Shown here: positions 36,362-45,445 of the stretch, one piece after another
Numbering within the stretch: position 1 is the stretch's first letter
Layout: the number at the start of each line of letters is the position of its first letter
Translations under genes and position numbers: made by a program
Assembly: GCF_001438805.1 (NCBI RefSeq)
Contig: NZ_JQCF01000018.1
Location: forward strand, 1 to 47,724
DNA from: Companilactobacillus kimchiensis
GTDB taxonomy: Bacteria > Bacillota > Bacilli > Lactobacillales > Lactobacillaceae
Direction: 5' to 3'
Length of the DNA stretch: 47,724 bases
Notes under the pieces: model-generated
What the model was told of the DNA's origin: nothing
Databases searched by the model: none
What the model saw: the letters and a program-made list of their open reading frames with translations, nothing else

Positions 36362-37364
36362 AGTTATTATTAAGCCTTTTGTTATACTCAGTGTTTAACG
36401 GTACGGCAACTTGAACTTCTGAACGTGACGAAGATCTACCCGAATAAATTCGACCATTAGTTCCAAAAATATAAATTTCTTCTTCTGACGAAGGAATTGT
36501 AACCATATATTTAGCATGAACCATCTCATCTGGTTCAACAGATCCTGGATTATCATAGGCTTCACTATAGTTTTCCATATAGTAGCCCTTATATTCCTTA
36601 CTGCTGTCCCCATTAGCAACTATTTCGTCATCAGAAGTTATGTCATACTTCTTTAGAAAGTTACTGAAATCTTGGGCACTGTTAATAGTCGTGTTTTGTG
36701 AATCTGAACTTTGTGAATCAGAATCTTGTGTTTCTGCACTTGTTTCTTTTTGCATCATTGATCCGATATTATTAACACCATATTTACGAACCATGCTTTC
36801 ATATGTAAAGCCACTAGAATTTCCTTCAAACATTGGCGAATCTATATGGAGCCCACTGTCTAATAACTTCAAATATTTCTGACCGCTACTAGCTTTAGCC
36901 TGGCATTGCAAATGAATTTGACTTGGCAATGAAGCATTAGCAATTGATTGATATTTATTTTCATTCAATCCTTCGTCTGTTCCAAGGTATCCTTTTGACT
37001 GCTTGTTGACATGTAGAGTTATTACCTTTGTCTTGGGATTATAACTGTAATTACCTTGCAAAGAAGCTAACTCGTAGATTCCCCCATTAGGATCATCATC
37101 CGTTGAATCCATTTTAATTGGAACATTATATTTCCAAATAAATTGGTCACCTTTAAACATAATTGGCGACATATTCAAAGTCCAATCCCCTGTAAAAACA
37201 CGACCAGAGAAAGCTGTACTCGTTTTAACCTTCGGCTTTGTTGGGTCCACCTTATGTGTCGTCACATGCTTGGCATTACTAGATTTACTCTGTGAATTAT
37301 TGCCACAACCAGCTAAAGTGAAAACTGCTAAGGCTATTATGATAATACCCCAATGTTTTTTCAT
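36360..37364 (-). CDS. lipoprotein, paralogue 1 of a two-gene module
   Basis: 334 residues. Lipobox LAGC with C20 after a hydrophobic signal, so membrane-anchored and extracellular. A Ser/Lys linker follows, then a domain with MFKGDQFIWKYN and GNYSYNPKTKVITLHVN. It is clearly homologous to the lipoprotein at 39445-40434 (shared CGN.SQ.KSS, VTTHKV, FKG.QFIW.YN, G.YSY). The family is unknown to me. It lies 171 bases downstream of a cytoplasmic protein whose paralogue pairs with the other lipoprotein, so the two probably work together. Confidence 0.8.
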   Translation of the reverse strand: MKKHWGIIIIALAVFTLAGCGNNSQSKSSNAKHVTTHKVDPTKPKVKTSTAFSGRVFTGDWTLNMSPIMFKGDQFIWKYNVPIKMDSTDDDPNGGIYELASLQGNYSYNPKTKVITLHVNKQSKGYLGTDEGLNENKYQSIANASLPSQIHLQCQAKASSGQKYLKLLDSGLHIDSPMFEGNSSGFTYESMVRKYGVNNIGSMMQKETSAETQDSDSQSSDSQNTTINSAQDFSNFLKKYDITSDDEIVANGDSSKEYKGYYMENYSEAYDNPGSVEPDEMVHAKYMVTIPSSEEEIYIFGTNGRIYSGRSSSRSEVQVAVPLNTEYNKRLNNN

Positions 37365-37535
37365 ATTTATCCCCTATTTAATCTTAATCAGATTTTGATT
37401 ATGTAATTATTGTATTAAATTGGGGTGACACTATATGGCAATCGTTGAAAAGAATGAAAATAACATAGTCATCTCAACTTTAATTAAATAAAAGACCTAT
37501 CAAAAATCAATTTGATTGATCTTTACGAATTAGAT

Positions 37536-38936
37536 TTATAGTTTCTTTCTTATTTCTGTAAATTCATCTTGAGGCAATCTAACTTTCTTTATATTACCTG
37601 GGGTAATGGTCCCTTTTGCATTTGGAAATCTATAAAAATAATTTTCCTCAAGAGTTTCATAAACTTCATTTAGTTTCATATCATTACCCTCATGCTTCAA
37701 ACAATACTTAATGGTTTCCTCCCAATGGCTATATGATCTAAAAATAAAAATTGGTTTTATTGGCTCTTTGTCTTTACACTTTTCTAAATCAGACTTTTTC
37801 AATTTAGATTCGTACCTATCATATTGTATTTCGTATTTTTTTATACGCTTAATAATTAAAGATGCTACATACCGCGATGATATTAAATCCCTATATTTAG
37901 CGTTATCATTAAATTTAATACCATGTTCGTCAATTGTTCTGTATGGAAGCAATTCTAAATCACAAATTTTAAGCAATTCAAATTTATTCCCATTACTATA
38001 AATACTATCTAAATAGTCTCTCTTATTCAAAGACGTATTTTTCATTAATAAACTTGAATAATATTCTTTAAAATAATATGCATCATTAAGGGGATCTAAT
38101 TCAGCTTCAATTTTTGATTTTAACTTTTCTTCTAATCTTTTATTCAATAATTTTTCGGACACTTTTTTAGACGTTTTTTTAGACCTTAATCTATTATAAG
38201 TATTAATCCATTTTTTAATTTCATCTGATATTGCACATTTCAATTTATCACTTATTAATTCATTTTTATTATCTGTTTTTGCGATTAATACATTTTTATC
38301 GTTATTATTAACCATTTCATTAAATTCACGGTTAATAATTATTTTAAAATCATCTGTTAGTACAAATTTTTTTCCAAGGGTTTCCCAACTCGTTTCAGTG
38401 ATTGTATATGTTCCCAGTCTTATATGTTCATCAATATAGTCTTTGATTTTTGGAATTAATACATCGAAGTATTCGCTAGGTTTCAATTTTCTTCCGGATA
38501 ATCTTAGAGCCTCTTGATTCAAAATATTCTCTTTATCATTAATAATGTGCGTTTTATATTCGTCAATTGAATTAAAAAACTCCCCATTATTCTTATTTTC
38601 CAAATCAATATATTTTTTCAAATTACTACATTCTGAAGTATCATTTCTGGTTCTAGGATTTAATAAACATAAAAACACATTTGCCGTATCCGGATTGCCA
38701 ATGACTTGATTGGGTATTCCCCAATCAATACTTCTATTGCTGTCATTTATATTTAAATATCCCCTATCAGAATCTAATACCCATGAAAAATTTTTCCCAT
38801 CATCATTTGCTTTAAAATCTTCAATTTTTTTTTCTGTTGCATTCTCTTTAGGCTGATATTGAATATATTTTTTAACCGTTTCATCAAAACTTAATCCATT
38901 AAAGCTTCCATTTTTCCAAATGTTATTTTCATCCAT
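37536..38936 (-). CDS. uncharacterised FLCLLNP protein, paralogue 1
   Basis: 466 residues, no signal or membrane helix, very Lys/Asn-rich and AT-rich compared with flanking core genes. Landmarks shared with 40448-41578 are TANVFLCLLNPR near residue 84, DPLNDAYYFKEYY, DYLDSIY, LLKICDLELLPY, IFIFRSYSHWEE and a C-terminal ENYFYRFPN...TPGNIKKVRLP. The hydrophobic strand ending in LNP recalls substrate-binding strands of uracil-DNA-glycosylase-like folds, but this is a weak guess. GAGGG precedes the ATG. It is followed by a lipoprotein gene. Confidence 0.72.
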   Translation of the reverse strand: MDENNIWKNGSFNGLSFDETVKKYIQYQPKENATEKKIEDFKANDDGKNFSWVLDSDRGYLNINDSNRSIDWGIPNQVIGNPDTANVFLCLLNPRTRNDTSECSNLKKYIDLENKNNGEFFNSIDEYKTHIINDKENILNQEALRLSGRKLKPSEYFDVLIPKIKDYIDEHIRLGTYTITETSWETLGKKFVLTDDFKIIINREFNEMVNNNDKNVLIAKTDNKNELISDKLKCAISDEIKKWINTYNRLRSKKTSKKVSEKLLNKRLEEKLKSKIEAELDPLNDAYYFKEYYSSLLMKNTSLNKRDYLDSIYSNGNKFELLKICDLELLPYRTIDEHGIKFNDNAKYRDLISSRYVASLIIKRIKKYEIQYDRYESKLKKSDLEKCKDKEPIKPIFIFRSYSHWEETIKYCLKHEGNDMKLNEVYETLEENYFYRFPNAKGTITPGNIKKVRLPQDEFTEIRKKL

Positions 38937-38977
38937 TACTTTTCCCTCACTTAATAATATTTATTTCACTACTAAAT

Positions 38978-39121
38978 TTATTCCTTCAACTTCCAATAAG
39001 CTCCATCCGAACTGCCAACTGGATGAATATTATCAGCAGCTAATTCACATCCCATATATGTTAATTCATAAAAATAAGACTCACCTTACTTGCGATATCT
39101 CTATTCCCATTCAATTTCATC
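38978..39121 (-). pseudogene. C-terminal remnant of a third FLCLLNP-family gene
   Basis: The minus strand reads a peptide with two in-frame stops: IDEIEWE, stop, RYRK, stop, GESYFYEL, then LAADNIHPVGSSDGAYWKL to a final stop at 38978. It aligns with the end of the 376-residue paralogue ([34 protein letters not shown]). The upstream part of this copy is not recognisable. It sits between the two intact modules, so the locus once held at least three copies. Confidence 0.65.
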
Positions 39122-39359
39122 AATAATCTGCAATAATATAATCTCGAACTCAAATGGTTTCTTTTACTATGGCGTGATCAACTGCCAAATCTGTAATACT
39201 AAATTAGATTTTTTTATCCCTATTAATCTTTGTTGCAAACTCATACTCAGTATTTCTTGATACCTTTAACATACGCATCCCCCTTCGACATTTACCATAT
39301 AATTACAAATTCATTATATGAAATGAAGACGTCATTATTTGTCGCTTTTAACATATAGC
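39122..39359 (-). other. gene-poor stretch with decayed coding sequence
   Basis: A minus-strand open frame of about 22-24 codons (39204-39278) has AAGGGGG six bases before its second ATG and reads MLKVSRNTEYEFATKIN. The same frame continues past stops with gene-like sequence (FSITDLAVDHAIVKETI). This looks like a degraded small gene, possibly the start of the third module copy, but no family is recognised. Nothing else is seen here. Confidence 0.35.
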
Positions 39360-39395
39360 AAAAAGGGCAATGAGAAATCATTGCCTTTTTATTTA
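39360..39395. terminator. terminator downstream of lipoprotein paralogue 2
   Basis: AAAGGGCAATGA pairs with TCATTGCCTTTTT around GAAA. A and T runs lie on both sides. It lies about 50 bases after the lipoprotein stop on the minus strand. Confidence 0.85.
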
Positions 39396-39444
39396 AATAT
39401 TCAATTACTGATTTTGAGAATTACAAACTAATCAGCTCTTCTAT

Positions 39445-40434
39445 TTATTGTCCGTAATACATATGATAAGTAGAATCTACATTCGGAGCCAATTCTACTT
39501 CTGGCCTTGTACCAAGCATTTCATAATAAATATTATTATCATTACCCAAGAAATACACTGTACTTGTTGCACCTGTATCTAAGGCCACTGAATATTTAGC
39601 ACTAACTGTCTTTTCAGGTTCTATCCCATCTTTACTAGCCATAGCGTCGTCGTAATCCGTTTGATCATAAACTGGAAATTCGTCAAATTGACCACCACCG
39701 TCATAGGCTTCTATTTTGACATGATCTGATGAAGGGTTTATCAAATCATGATCAAGCATAAATTTCTTAAGGTCCTCAGCACTATTGATCGTGTTTTGTC
39801 CTTTTTGCATAGAAGAATCAACCTTTTGAACACTATACTTACTTACAGCGTAGTCATAACTCAAAACTTGATTGGATTGCACGCTTTGAAGTGTCTTACT
39901 TCCAAAACTACCATTTTGTGGAGTCATTGAAGCTTCATTTCCAGCACTATATTTCAGCTGCAAACTGGAATTAGCTGGTGATGCGCCAACACTTTCATAA
40001 TAGTAGCGTGACAACTGAGTAGCTTTACCAGTATATGTCTTCGATTGATTTGCCACGTTCAAAGTCACTATCTGTGATTTAGAATCATATGAATATGTAC
40101 CTTGAGTTGAAACTAACTCCGAACTATCCCCATTAGTAATTTCGTTATAAACCCAGATAAATTGATTTCCCTTGAAGAAAATACCTGAAATGGCATCCTC
40201 ATATTTGGATACAAAATTTTGATTAGAAAATTCGGTACTTGTGGCACTACTGCTTGATGTAGTAGCTTGTTGCTTCTTACCTGTAGATTTAGTATTTTTT
40301 TTATGACTAGCCTTAACCACCTTATGCGTAGTAACTTTCTTACTATCACTAGACTTAGCCTGCGAGTGATTACCACAACCAGTCAAAGTCAATGCGACCA
40401 ATGTTGCGCCTAAAATTCCCCAATATTTTTTCAT
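39445..40434 (-). CDS. lipoprotein, paralogue 2 of a two-gene module
   Basis: 329 residues. Lipobox LTGC with C20, then a long Lys/Ser/Thr linker (about 25-70) that may span the wall, then the shared domain (FFKGNQFIWVYN, GTYSYDSKSQIVTLNV). The start was set at the ATG at 40434 behind AAAGGGGA; the longer frame adds 18 residues that spoil the signal peptide. It lies 13 bases after the 376-residue FLCLLKP protein gene, so the pair is clearly co-transcribed. The function is unknown. Confidence 0.8.
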   Translation of the reverse strand: MKKYWGILGATLVALTLTGCGNHSQAKSSDSKKVTTHKVVKASHKKNTKSTGKKQQATTSSSSATSTEFSNQNFVSKYEDAISGIFFKGNQFIWVYNEITNGDSSELVSTQGTYSYDSKSQIVTLNVANQSKTYTGKATQLSRYYYESVGASPANSSLQLKYSAGNEASMTPQNGSFGSKTLQSVQSNQVLSYDYAVSKYSVQKVDSSMQKGQNTINSAEDLKKFMLDHDLINPSSDHVKIEAYDGGGQFDEFPVYDQTDYDDAMASKDGIEPEKTVSAKYSVALDTGATSTVYFLGNDNNIYYEMLGTRPEVELAPNVDSTYHMYYGQ

Positions 40435-40447
40435 TATTATCCCCTTT

Positions 40448-41578
40448 TTATTTAATCCCAATTGAAGCTTGCATAGCTTGATAATCATCGTCAGAAATAC
40501 CTACCCGATGTAAATTATTGGCTGACAATGAAGCACTTGGTCGGATCAATTCGTAAAAGTATTGTTCACACTCTTCACGATATTTTTTATCCAATTCCAA
40601 ATCAGAAAGACCATTAAATCTCTGTCTAAAATCAGCTTTCAAACCATCTTCCCAATTACATTTATAACTATTGAAGACAAACTTTAATTGTCCATCATCA
40701 GTTTCGTTATAAATTCTATCTAAAATAATATGACTCATATTTTTAGTAGCACTGCTATCAATGCCTTGTGAACCTGTCAAATTACAAATCTTATATGACT
40801 CAATTTGATTGAGTTGCTTTTTTATATTAAAAGCTCGTTGGCTTGCTTTACCCTGTCTTTGATAAAGTGTTTCCAAATAATTGGTTTTTTCTGACACATC
40901 ATCAAACTTCACATCAGAAACCATTGGCCAATAATAATTCATAAAATAAGGTAAATTATTAATTGGATTCAAGGCATCATTGATCTGCTTTGCTAACTTA
41001 TCAGCTAATACTTGTTTCAAATAATTGGTTAAATTATTCTGATAATTCCCAGTTTCATTACCAATAATCGCTTTGGAAATTTTATCGACTAATCGAAATT
41101 TTTCACTCATAATAACTTGCTTAAAATCAGGACTTAATAAATCATCCAATGATTCAAGTAATTTATTATCTTGAATCAATTTTTCAATTTCAGAATATTT
41201 ATCTGTCAGCAAATTATGCAATTCTTCTATATATTCATTTTTGACTGGTTCAATCAGATTAAATTCATTACCAAATTTGTCCCAAGTATCCATGAAACTT
41301 TCCAAATCTTGTTTCGTGGGTTCACTTGTTTCCACATTATTGGCAACAAATCTATTTCGTTGGTACTCTCCCAACGCTGCAATCAAAATTTGTTCATTCT
41401 TAGGACTGAGTTTTCGATTCAACATTGTTTCAAATTCTTGTGCCAAAATATTTTTTGAATTATCCCCGTGTGATTCATTCCATGGTTTCAACAAACATAA
41501 AAAGAGATTGGCAGTCTGTTGATCACCATCTATTTCCATTGTTGATTCCGTACTCACTAAATTTTCTATCTCTAACAT
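40448..41578 (-). CDS. uncharacterised FLCLLKP protein, paralogue 2
   Basis: 376 residues, cytoplasmic. Shares with the 466-residue protein [12 protein letters not shown] (near residue 22), [41 protein letters not shown] and the C-terminal EQYFYEL...NNLHRVG. It is shorter mainly at the N terminus, lacking about 60 residues before the FLCLL block. AGGGGG lies seven bases before the ATG. It is the middle gene of a tight operon: ten bases after the 125-residue gene and 13 before the lipoprotein gene. No known domain is recognised. Confidence 0.75.
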
Positions 41579-41588
41579 ATAATGCCCC

Positions 41589-41966
41589 CTACTTAATAAA
41601 AAATCCCTCTGCTACTTGAAAATCTGCTGGCAATCCAGTTACCAAATCCCCTACACGACAATTTTTATATTCTGGTAAACTATCGAGATATTCAATATCA
41701 TCACCAATCTGATAAATACTGGCAATAACTGTTTCAGTCTGATAACGTGACCAAACACCAATAACAAACTTCCCTTTCGATAAATCTTGTTGACCCTTTA
41801 GAGTGGCCTGTTTGAGAAACGTCATTTCATCTGGTTCCAGAAAAAAATATGAAGTGTTTTTAATAATAATTTGTTCCAAATCTTTACTGCCTGGATCGGT
41901 TGTCAAAATAGGTACAATCAAAATATCACTTTGACCATGATTTGATTTATCGTCATCTATTTGCAT
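41589..41966 (-). CDS. uncharacterised 125-residue protein
   Basis: First gene of the operon with FLCLLKP paralogue 2 and its lipoprotein. It is an acidic soluble protein; the block [20 protein letters not shown] is the most structured-looking part. No family is recognised and no copy exists in the other module. The start was set at the ATG at 41966 behind AGAAGG; the longer frame adds 31 residues without a site. Confidence 0.7.
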
Positions 41967-42046
41967 TTTCGACCTTCTTTCAGTTTCGGATGTCACAGTT
42001 ATTTTATAAAATCGAGACGTCACATTTAGTCGTTTTAGGACAAAAT

Positions 42047-42077
42047 AAAAAAGTAGCATCTAAATGCTACTTTTTTT
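42047..42077. terminator. terminator between fic and the 125-residue gene
   Basis: AAAAAAGTAGCAT pairs with ATGCTACTTTTTT around CTAA. It ends the fic transcript just after its stop, separating it from the operon below. Confidence 0.92.
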
Positions 42078-42084
42078 ATATTTC

Positions 42085-43341
42085 TTAAATAATTATTTCA
42101 TGTTGTAAAGGTTTTCCATTAATTTTTTGTAATATACCTTTTTCTTCATATTTATTAATAATTCCTTTTACTTTTACTTTTTTATATTTCTTTGTATCTT
42201 CCCTATACAACATATTTATTAAATCCGTATCTTTAATACCTAACGATGAATCAATGTTAAATAATTTAGACTCAACAAATATAAGTAATATCTCAAATTC
42301 AGTATCATGTTCATCTTCAATTTTCAAAATTATTTTTAGATTATTTTTATATTCGTTAAGAGTTTCTAACAATTGATTCATTCTGTTTAATACTTCATTT
42401 TGACTATCTAAAATCAGTCTCATCATTTCATGAATGAAAAATGTTAATTCGCCATAATTCTCATATTTGTCGGCTTCTTTAAATATTTTATAATATTTTT
42501 GTTGATTCTCATGAATTGAACCTGATATTGATAAAGCTGTAAATGGATCTATTTTTTTACCTAAATATTGTGATAATAAGTATCTACCCATTCTGCCATT
42601 ACCATCACTAAATGGATGAGTATTTTCAAACATAAAGTGTGTAATTAACGACTTTTCTATGGGTGGTATTTTCTCATTATTCATAAAACTTATCAATGTT
42701 GATAACTTGTTCTCAATTAATTTCTCATTTGCAGGTGGCGTATGTACAGTTTCTAATGAAGTTCCTATGCGAACTGGACTATTCCTAAAGTATTCACCGT
42801 CGGGCAATTTATCAAGGTCTATTTCCCCTGCCGTTAATCTATCATATATAACTCTTAGGTCATCAAAACTATTTATCTTAATTTCAGGTCTATTGATATT
42901 TAATATATCTAAATATTTTTGTACAGTAGAAACTAGTCTTTTCTGATTAGTATTATTATTATTCTGTAAATCATCAACAATCGTTCCAATTTCTTCTCTT
43001 TTAGTTTTGACCCCTTCAATCTCATTACTGAATTGAATTTCATTAGTTAACAAAGAATTTGCGTAACTACTTTTAGCTATTCCTGGTAAAGAATTACTTA
43101 ATTGTTCTATTTTTCTAGATTTTTTATAAATATCAGCACTAAGTATAGATAAATCACGTGTCTCTATAAAAAAGATTGGATAATTATCATGCTGTTCCCC
43201 ATATTTATCAGTCAAATAAGGATATAAATTGGTTTTAAACGTTGCCACACCATTAAGCCGATTCTCATATTCCTTTGAAACATCAATACTATCGTTTGTA
43301 TTGCTCATATATTTCAAAACTGATAGTGGTTTTAATTCCAT
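42085..43341 (-). CDS. Fic-domain protein with N-terminal inhibitory helix
   Basis: 418 residues. The Fic motif HPFSDGNGRMGR (H242 catalytic) is complete, so it can probably AMPylate a target protein with ATP. The upstream helix carries S105-NEI-E109-G110, matching the (S/T)xxxE(G/N) inhibitory motif, placed N-terminally in the same chain as in class II Fic proteins. The C-terminal 100 residues look like a winged-helix domain (LLIFVESKLFNIDSSLGIKD) that could bind DNA. GGAGG precedes the ATG. Three 51-bp-spaced repeats lie in its promoter. Confidence 0.9.
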   Translation of the reverse strand: MELKPLSVLKYMSNTNDSIDVSKEYENRLNGVATFKTNLYPYLTDKYGEQHDNYPIFFIETRDLSILSADIYKKSRKIEQLSNSLPGIAKSSYANSLLTNEIQFSNEIEGVKTKREEIGTIVDDLQNNNNTNQKRLVSTVQKYLDILNINRPEIKINSFDDLRVIYDRLTAGEIDLDKLPDGEYFRNSPVRIGTSLETVHTPPANEKLIENKLSTLISFMNNEKIPPIEKSLITHFMFENTHPFSDGNGRMGRYLLSQYLGKKIDPFTALSISGSIHENQQKYYKIFKEADKYENYGELTFFIHEMMRLILDSQNEVLNRMNQLLETLNEYKNNLKIILKIEDEHDTEFEILLIFVESKLFNIDSSLGIKDTDLINMLYREDTKKYKKVKVKGIINKYEEKGILQKINGKPLQHEIII

Positions 43342-43396
43342 CTTTTATTCCTCCAAAACTGATAAAATATATTACCTATTTATTCTATTAGTTTAA

Positions 43397-43550
43397 CATT
43401 TTAAAGAAATAGAAATAGCAAAAGGTGATTCTATTTTAATATTTATCCATTTTATTGAAATAGATAACATATATTTTGTTTCCATTTCAATATTCTGCCA
43501 TTTTATAGAAATAGAATGATACTCTTAGTTACTATTTCTATAAAGCACTC
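43397..43550. repeat. three 51-bp-period repeats upstream of fic
   Basis: CATTTTANNGAAATAGA occurs at 43397-43413, 43448-43464 and 43499-43515, each exactly 51 bp apart. In each unit a partly conserved inverted half follows at the same offset (TCTATTTTAATA, TCCATTTCAATA, ACTATTTCTATA), so every unit contains a dyad AAATAGA...TCTATTT. It is not CRISPR: the dyad halves are conserved inside the would-be spacer. It is likely a multi-site operator or autoregulatory array for the Fic protein. Confidence 0.75.
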
Positions 43551-43709
43551 TTTTGCAAGAATAGGTTTAAAATGCACGACAAAAACGTGAGGCAAAATAT
43601 AACTTCTCCCACTTAAAACGAATAGACACAGTAATCAAAACATGGCTCTTACTCAAGTTCGGTTATTAAGTGGGCTACATCCAAATAAATAACAATCAAC
43701 CAGCTATCT
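43551..43709. other. left flank of repeat copy D
   Basis: No gene. It contains AAACGTGAGGC...CTTAAAACGA and TTACTCAAGTTCGGTTA (about 43650-43666), which recur in altered form at the end of the window (47636-47724). The second motif is also beside copies A and B. This flank appears to be part of a longer repeated unit. Confidence 0.5.
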
Positions 43710-43862
43710 AGTCTGGAATAACAAAGCCGATTGGCTCAGCAGTAAAATTATTCTTAACAATTTATTGCTTAGAATGAGGTCGAGCTTGGGGACGATGCGA
43801 ATTTCATCGGCTTCAAGTCGGCCTACTGCGTTCCAGCCAAATCGGCTTTGTCATGGAAGACG
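43709..43862 (-). repeat. structured intergenic repeat, copy D
   Basis: Bounded by CTAGTCTGGA and TGGAAGACGG. The outer stem 43721-43736 / 43835-43851 is 16 bp with one bulged A. Inner branches are an ATTCT.../...AGAAT hairpin with a CAAT/ATTG cap, and GGTCGAGCTTG / CAAGTCGGCC with an inner CGATG/CATCG. Its interior is about 95% identical to copy C (about five differences in 106), in the opposite orientation. Confidence 0.85.
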
Positions 43863-43955
43863 GAATTTTTAACCAAACATCAGAAAGAACCAAAACATGA
43901 TTATCGTGTCTATTTATTTTAAGTCTATTAAACTGATCATGCTATGTCCCACTCT

Positions 43956-44702
43956 TTAAATATAACTAATTTTCAATCCTGACAAGGAAACTAATCCTCG
44001 TATCGTAACAACAGGACTATCAACAGTAACATCAGAGAACCCAACTTCACTAACGCCTCCCATATTATTGTCCAACTCTTTGACCACATTCCAAGTTTTG
44101 GGAATATACAATTCAATTCCACCTAACGAGGCATTGACGTTGATCACAGCGGTCCCTTCTACGGTCACATTTTCAAAATAAACTTTGGCATCTCCCATGG
44201 AAACATCAATATTGGCTTCTTTAAAATTTTCGGACTTCACATATCTGATACTGCTGCCCATTTTGACATAAACGTCGACATCTGAATCATTGACTGTTTT
44301 CACATCAGGATCGCCGTTACCGTTAAAATTTCGCCCATGATGCCAGCTATAACCACGATAATATTTTTTATTCATCCAAGGACGGTGTCTTGCTATCAAG
44401 GGACGAAATATCATCGACAATCCGATGGAGATCAACAAAGCAGCACCTAGAATTGTCCATGGTACTAAAGCGGTGATTCCTAAAGGTTTAGCATATAAAA
44501 TTGCTAAAAAGGCTAACGAGAAGACCGTGCCCGGTATTGCAAAATAAACTAAACTTTTAATCAGAACAGCCACTAACATAATTGTCACAATAATTGTCCA
44601 GAATCCAAATGTATAAGTGATCAAGTGCATTTGACTGACCACGAGGATTGCGGCACTTAATAGTAGGAACAGGCCCCAAAAGATTCCATTTCTATTTCTC
44701 AT
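43956..44702 (-). CDS. LiaF-like membrane protein
   Basis: 248 residues. Four N-terminal membrane helices (about 8-100) with a LiaI/DUF5668 look precede a cytoplasmic beta-rich C-terminal domain of the LiaF/cell-wall-active antibiotic response type (PF09922-like). It has repeating D-x-x-MG and N-x-S-x-GG units (DVSMGDAKVYFENVTVEG, NVNASLGGIELYIP). LiaF proteins restrain envelope-stress signalling. The start at 44702 has AAGGAAG upstream. It begins two bases after the LytTR stop, so the pair forms a regulator-membrane protein operon. Confidence 0.82.
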   Translation of the reverse strand: MRNRNGIFWGLFLLLSAAILVVSQMHLITYTFGFWTIIVTIMLVAVLIKSLVYFAIPGTVFSLAFLAILYAKPLGITALVPWTILGAALLISIGLSMIFRPLIARHRPWMNKKYYRGYSWHHGRNFNGNGDPDVKTVNDSDVDVYVKMGSSIRYVKSENFKEANIDVSMGDAKVYFENVTVEGTAVINVNASLGGIELYIPKTWNVVKELDNNMGGVSEVGFSDVTVDSPVVTIRGLVSLSGLKISYI

Positions 44703-44704
44703 AA

Positions 44705-45166
44705 TCAAAACTTCCTTTGTTCCAATCTAAGTTTCAAGTCTTTCAAGAATCGACGTGAGACATAGATCTTTTTATAGGTATTTTTAAATTGAACCAAATT
44801 TCCAGTCACTGAACGTGAGAGTGACAGAATTTCATCAACGTTTAAAATTGATGACTTAGAAACTCGCAAAAAGTTATCCGGTAAATTCTCTTCCAACTCA
44901 TACAATCGAAAATGAATTAAAAAGGCATTGTCGATCGTATGAGCATAGACATTCCGGTCATTGGTCTCAAAGAAAAGGATTCCCTTTAGTTCGAGTGAGT
45001 AGACTGTTTCACCGATATATCCGTTGAGATGGTTGAATTTACTTTCAACATCTTTAATACTGTTCAAAATTGCTTGTACTTCACCATCATTCTCGGAAGC
45101 TTTGATGATAACTTCTTTTTGTAAATACTGCGGTGAAATGTCTAATTTTATCTTCACATCGAACAA
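44705..45166 (-). CDS. LytTR-domain DNA-binding protein
   Basis: 153 residues. The C-terminal 100 residues match the LytTR DNA-binding fold (ILFFETNDRNVYAHT, LPDNFLRVSKSSILNVDEI, then KIYVSRRFLKDLKLRL). There is no receiver domain, so it is a stand-alone LytTR protein rather than a two-component response regulator. Such proteins are commonly encoded with a small membrane partner, here the LiaF-like protein immediately downstream. It probably autoregulates the operon. A GGG-containing site precedes the ATG. Confidence 0.88.
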   Translation of the reverse strand: MFDVKIKLDISPQYLQKEVIIKASENDGEVQAILNSIKDVESKFNHLNGYIGETVYSLELKGILFFETNDRNVYAHTIDNAFLIHFRLYELEENLPDNFLRVSKSSILNVDEILSLSRSVTGNLVQFKNTYKKIYVSRRFLKDLKLRLEQRKF

Positions 45167-45261
45167 CCCTTTCGTTACAAGTATTACACCACATCGCAGT
45201 TTGCCTGTATAGCTTATCTGGTTAAGCGGTCTATTTGGAATCCTAAGTGGTCATCAAGTAT

Positions 45262-45420
45262 GCCGTCTTCCACAACAAGGCTGATTTGGCTGGAACGCAG
45301 TAGGTCGACTTGAAGCCGATGAAGTTCGCATCGTCTCCAAGCTCGACCTTATTCTAAGCAATAAATTGCTAAGAATAATTTTACTGCTGAGCCAATCAGC
45401 CTTGTTGCTCCAGACTAGAT
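45262..45420 (+). repeat. structured intergenic repeat, copy C
   Basis: Bounded by GCCGTCTTCCA and CTCCAGACTAG. The outer stem 45273-45291 / 45390-45407 has one bulged T. The interior is nearly identical to copy D on the other strand. The outer stems of C and D differ by paired changes (AAGGCTGA/TCAGCCTT against AAAGCCGA/TCGGCTTT), so base pairing is kept. With D it brackets the LytTR/LiaF operon. Confidence 0.85.
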
Positions 45421-45445
45421 AACTGTTTTATTGTTATTTTATTCA

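Noticed and set aside
37431-37491. Small plus-strand frame between the lipoprotein and FLCLLNP genes
   Set aside because: Fewer than 20 codons, with no ribosome site and no homology visible.
43397-43550. CRISPR-like array upstream of fic
   Set aside because: There are only three units, the 17-bp conserved part is short, and the intervening sequence also carries a conserved dyad half. No cas gene is near.
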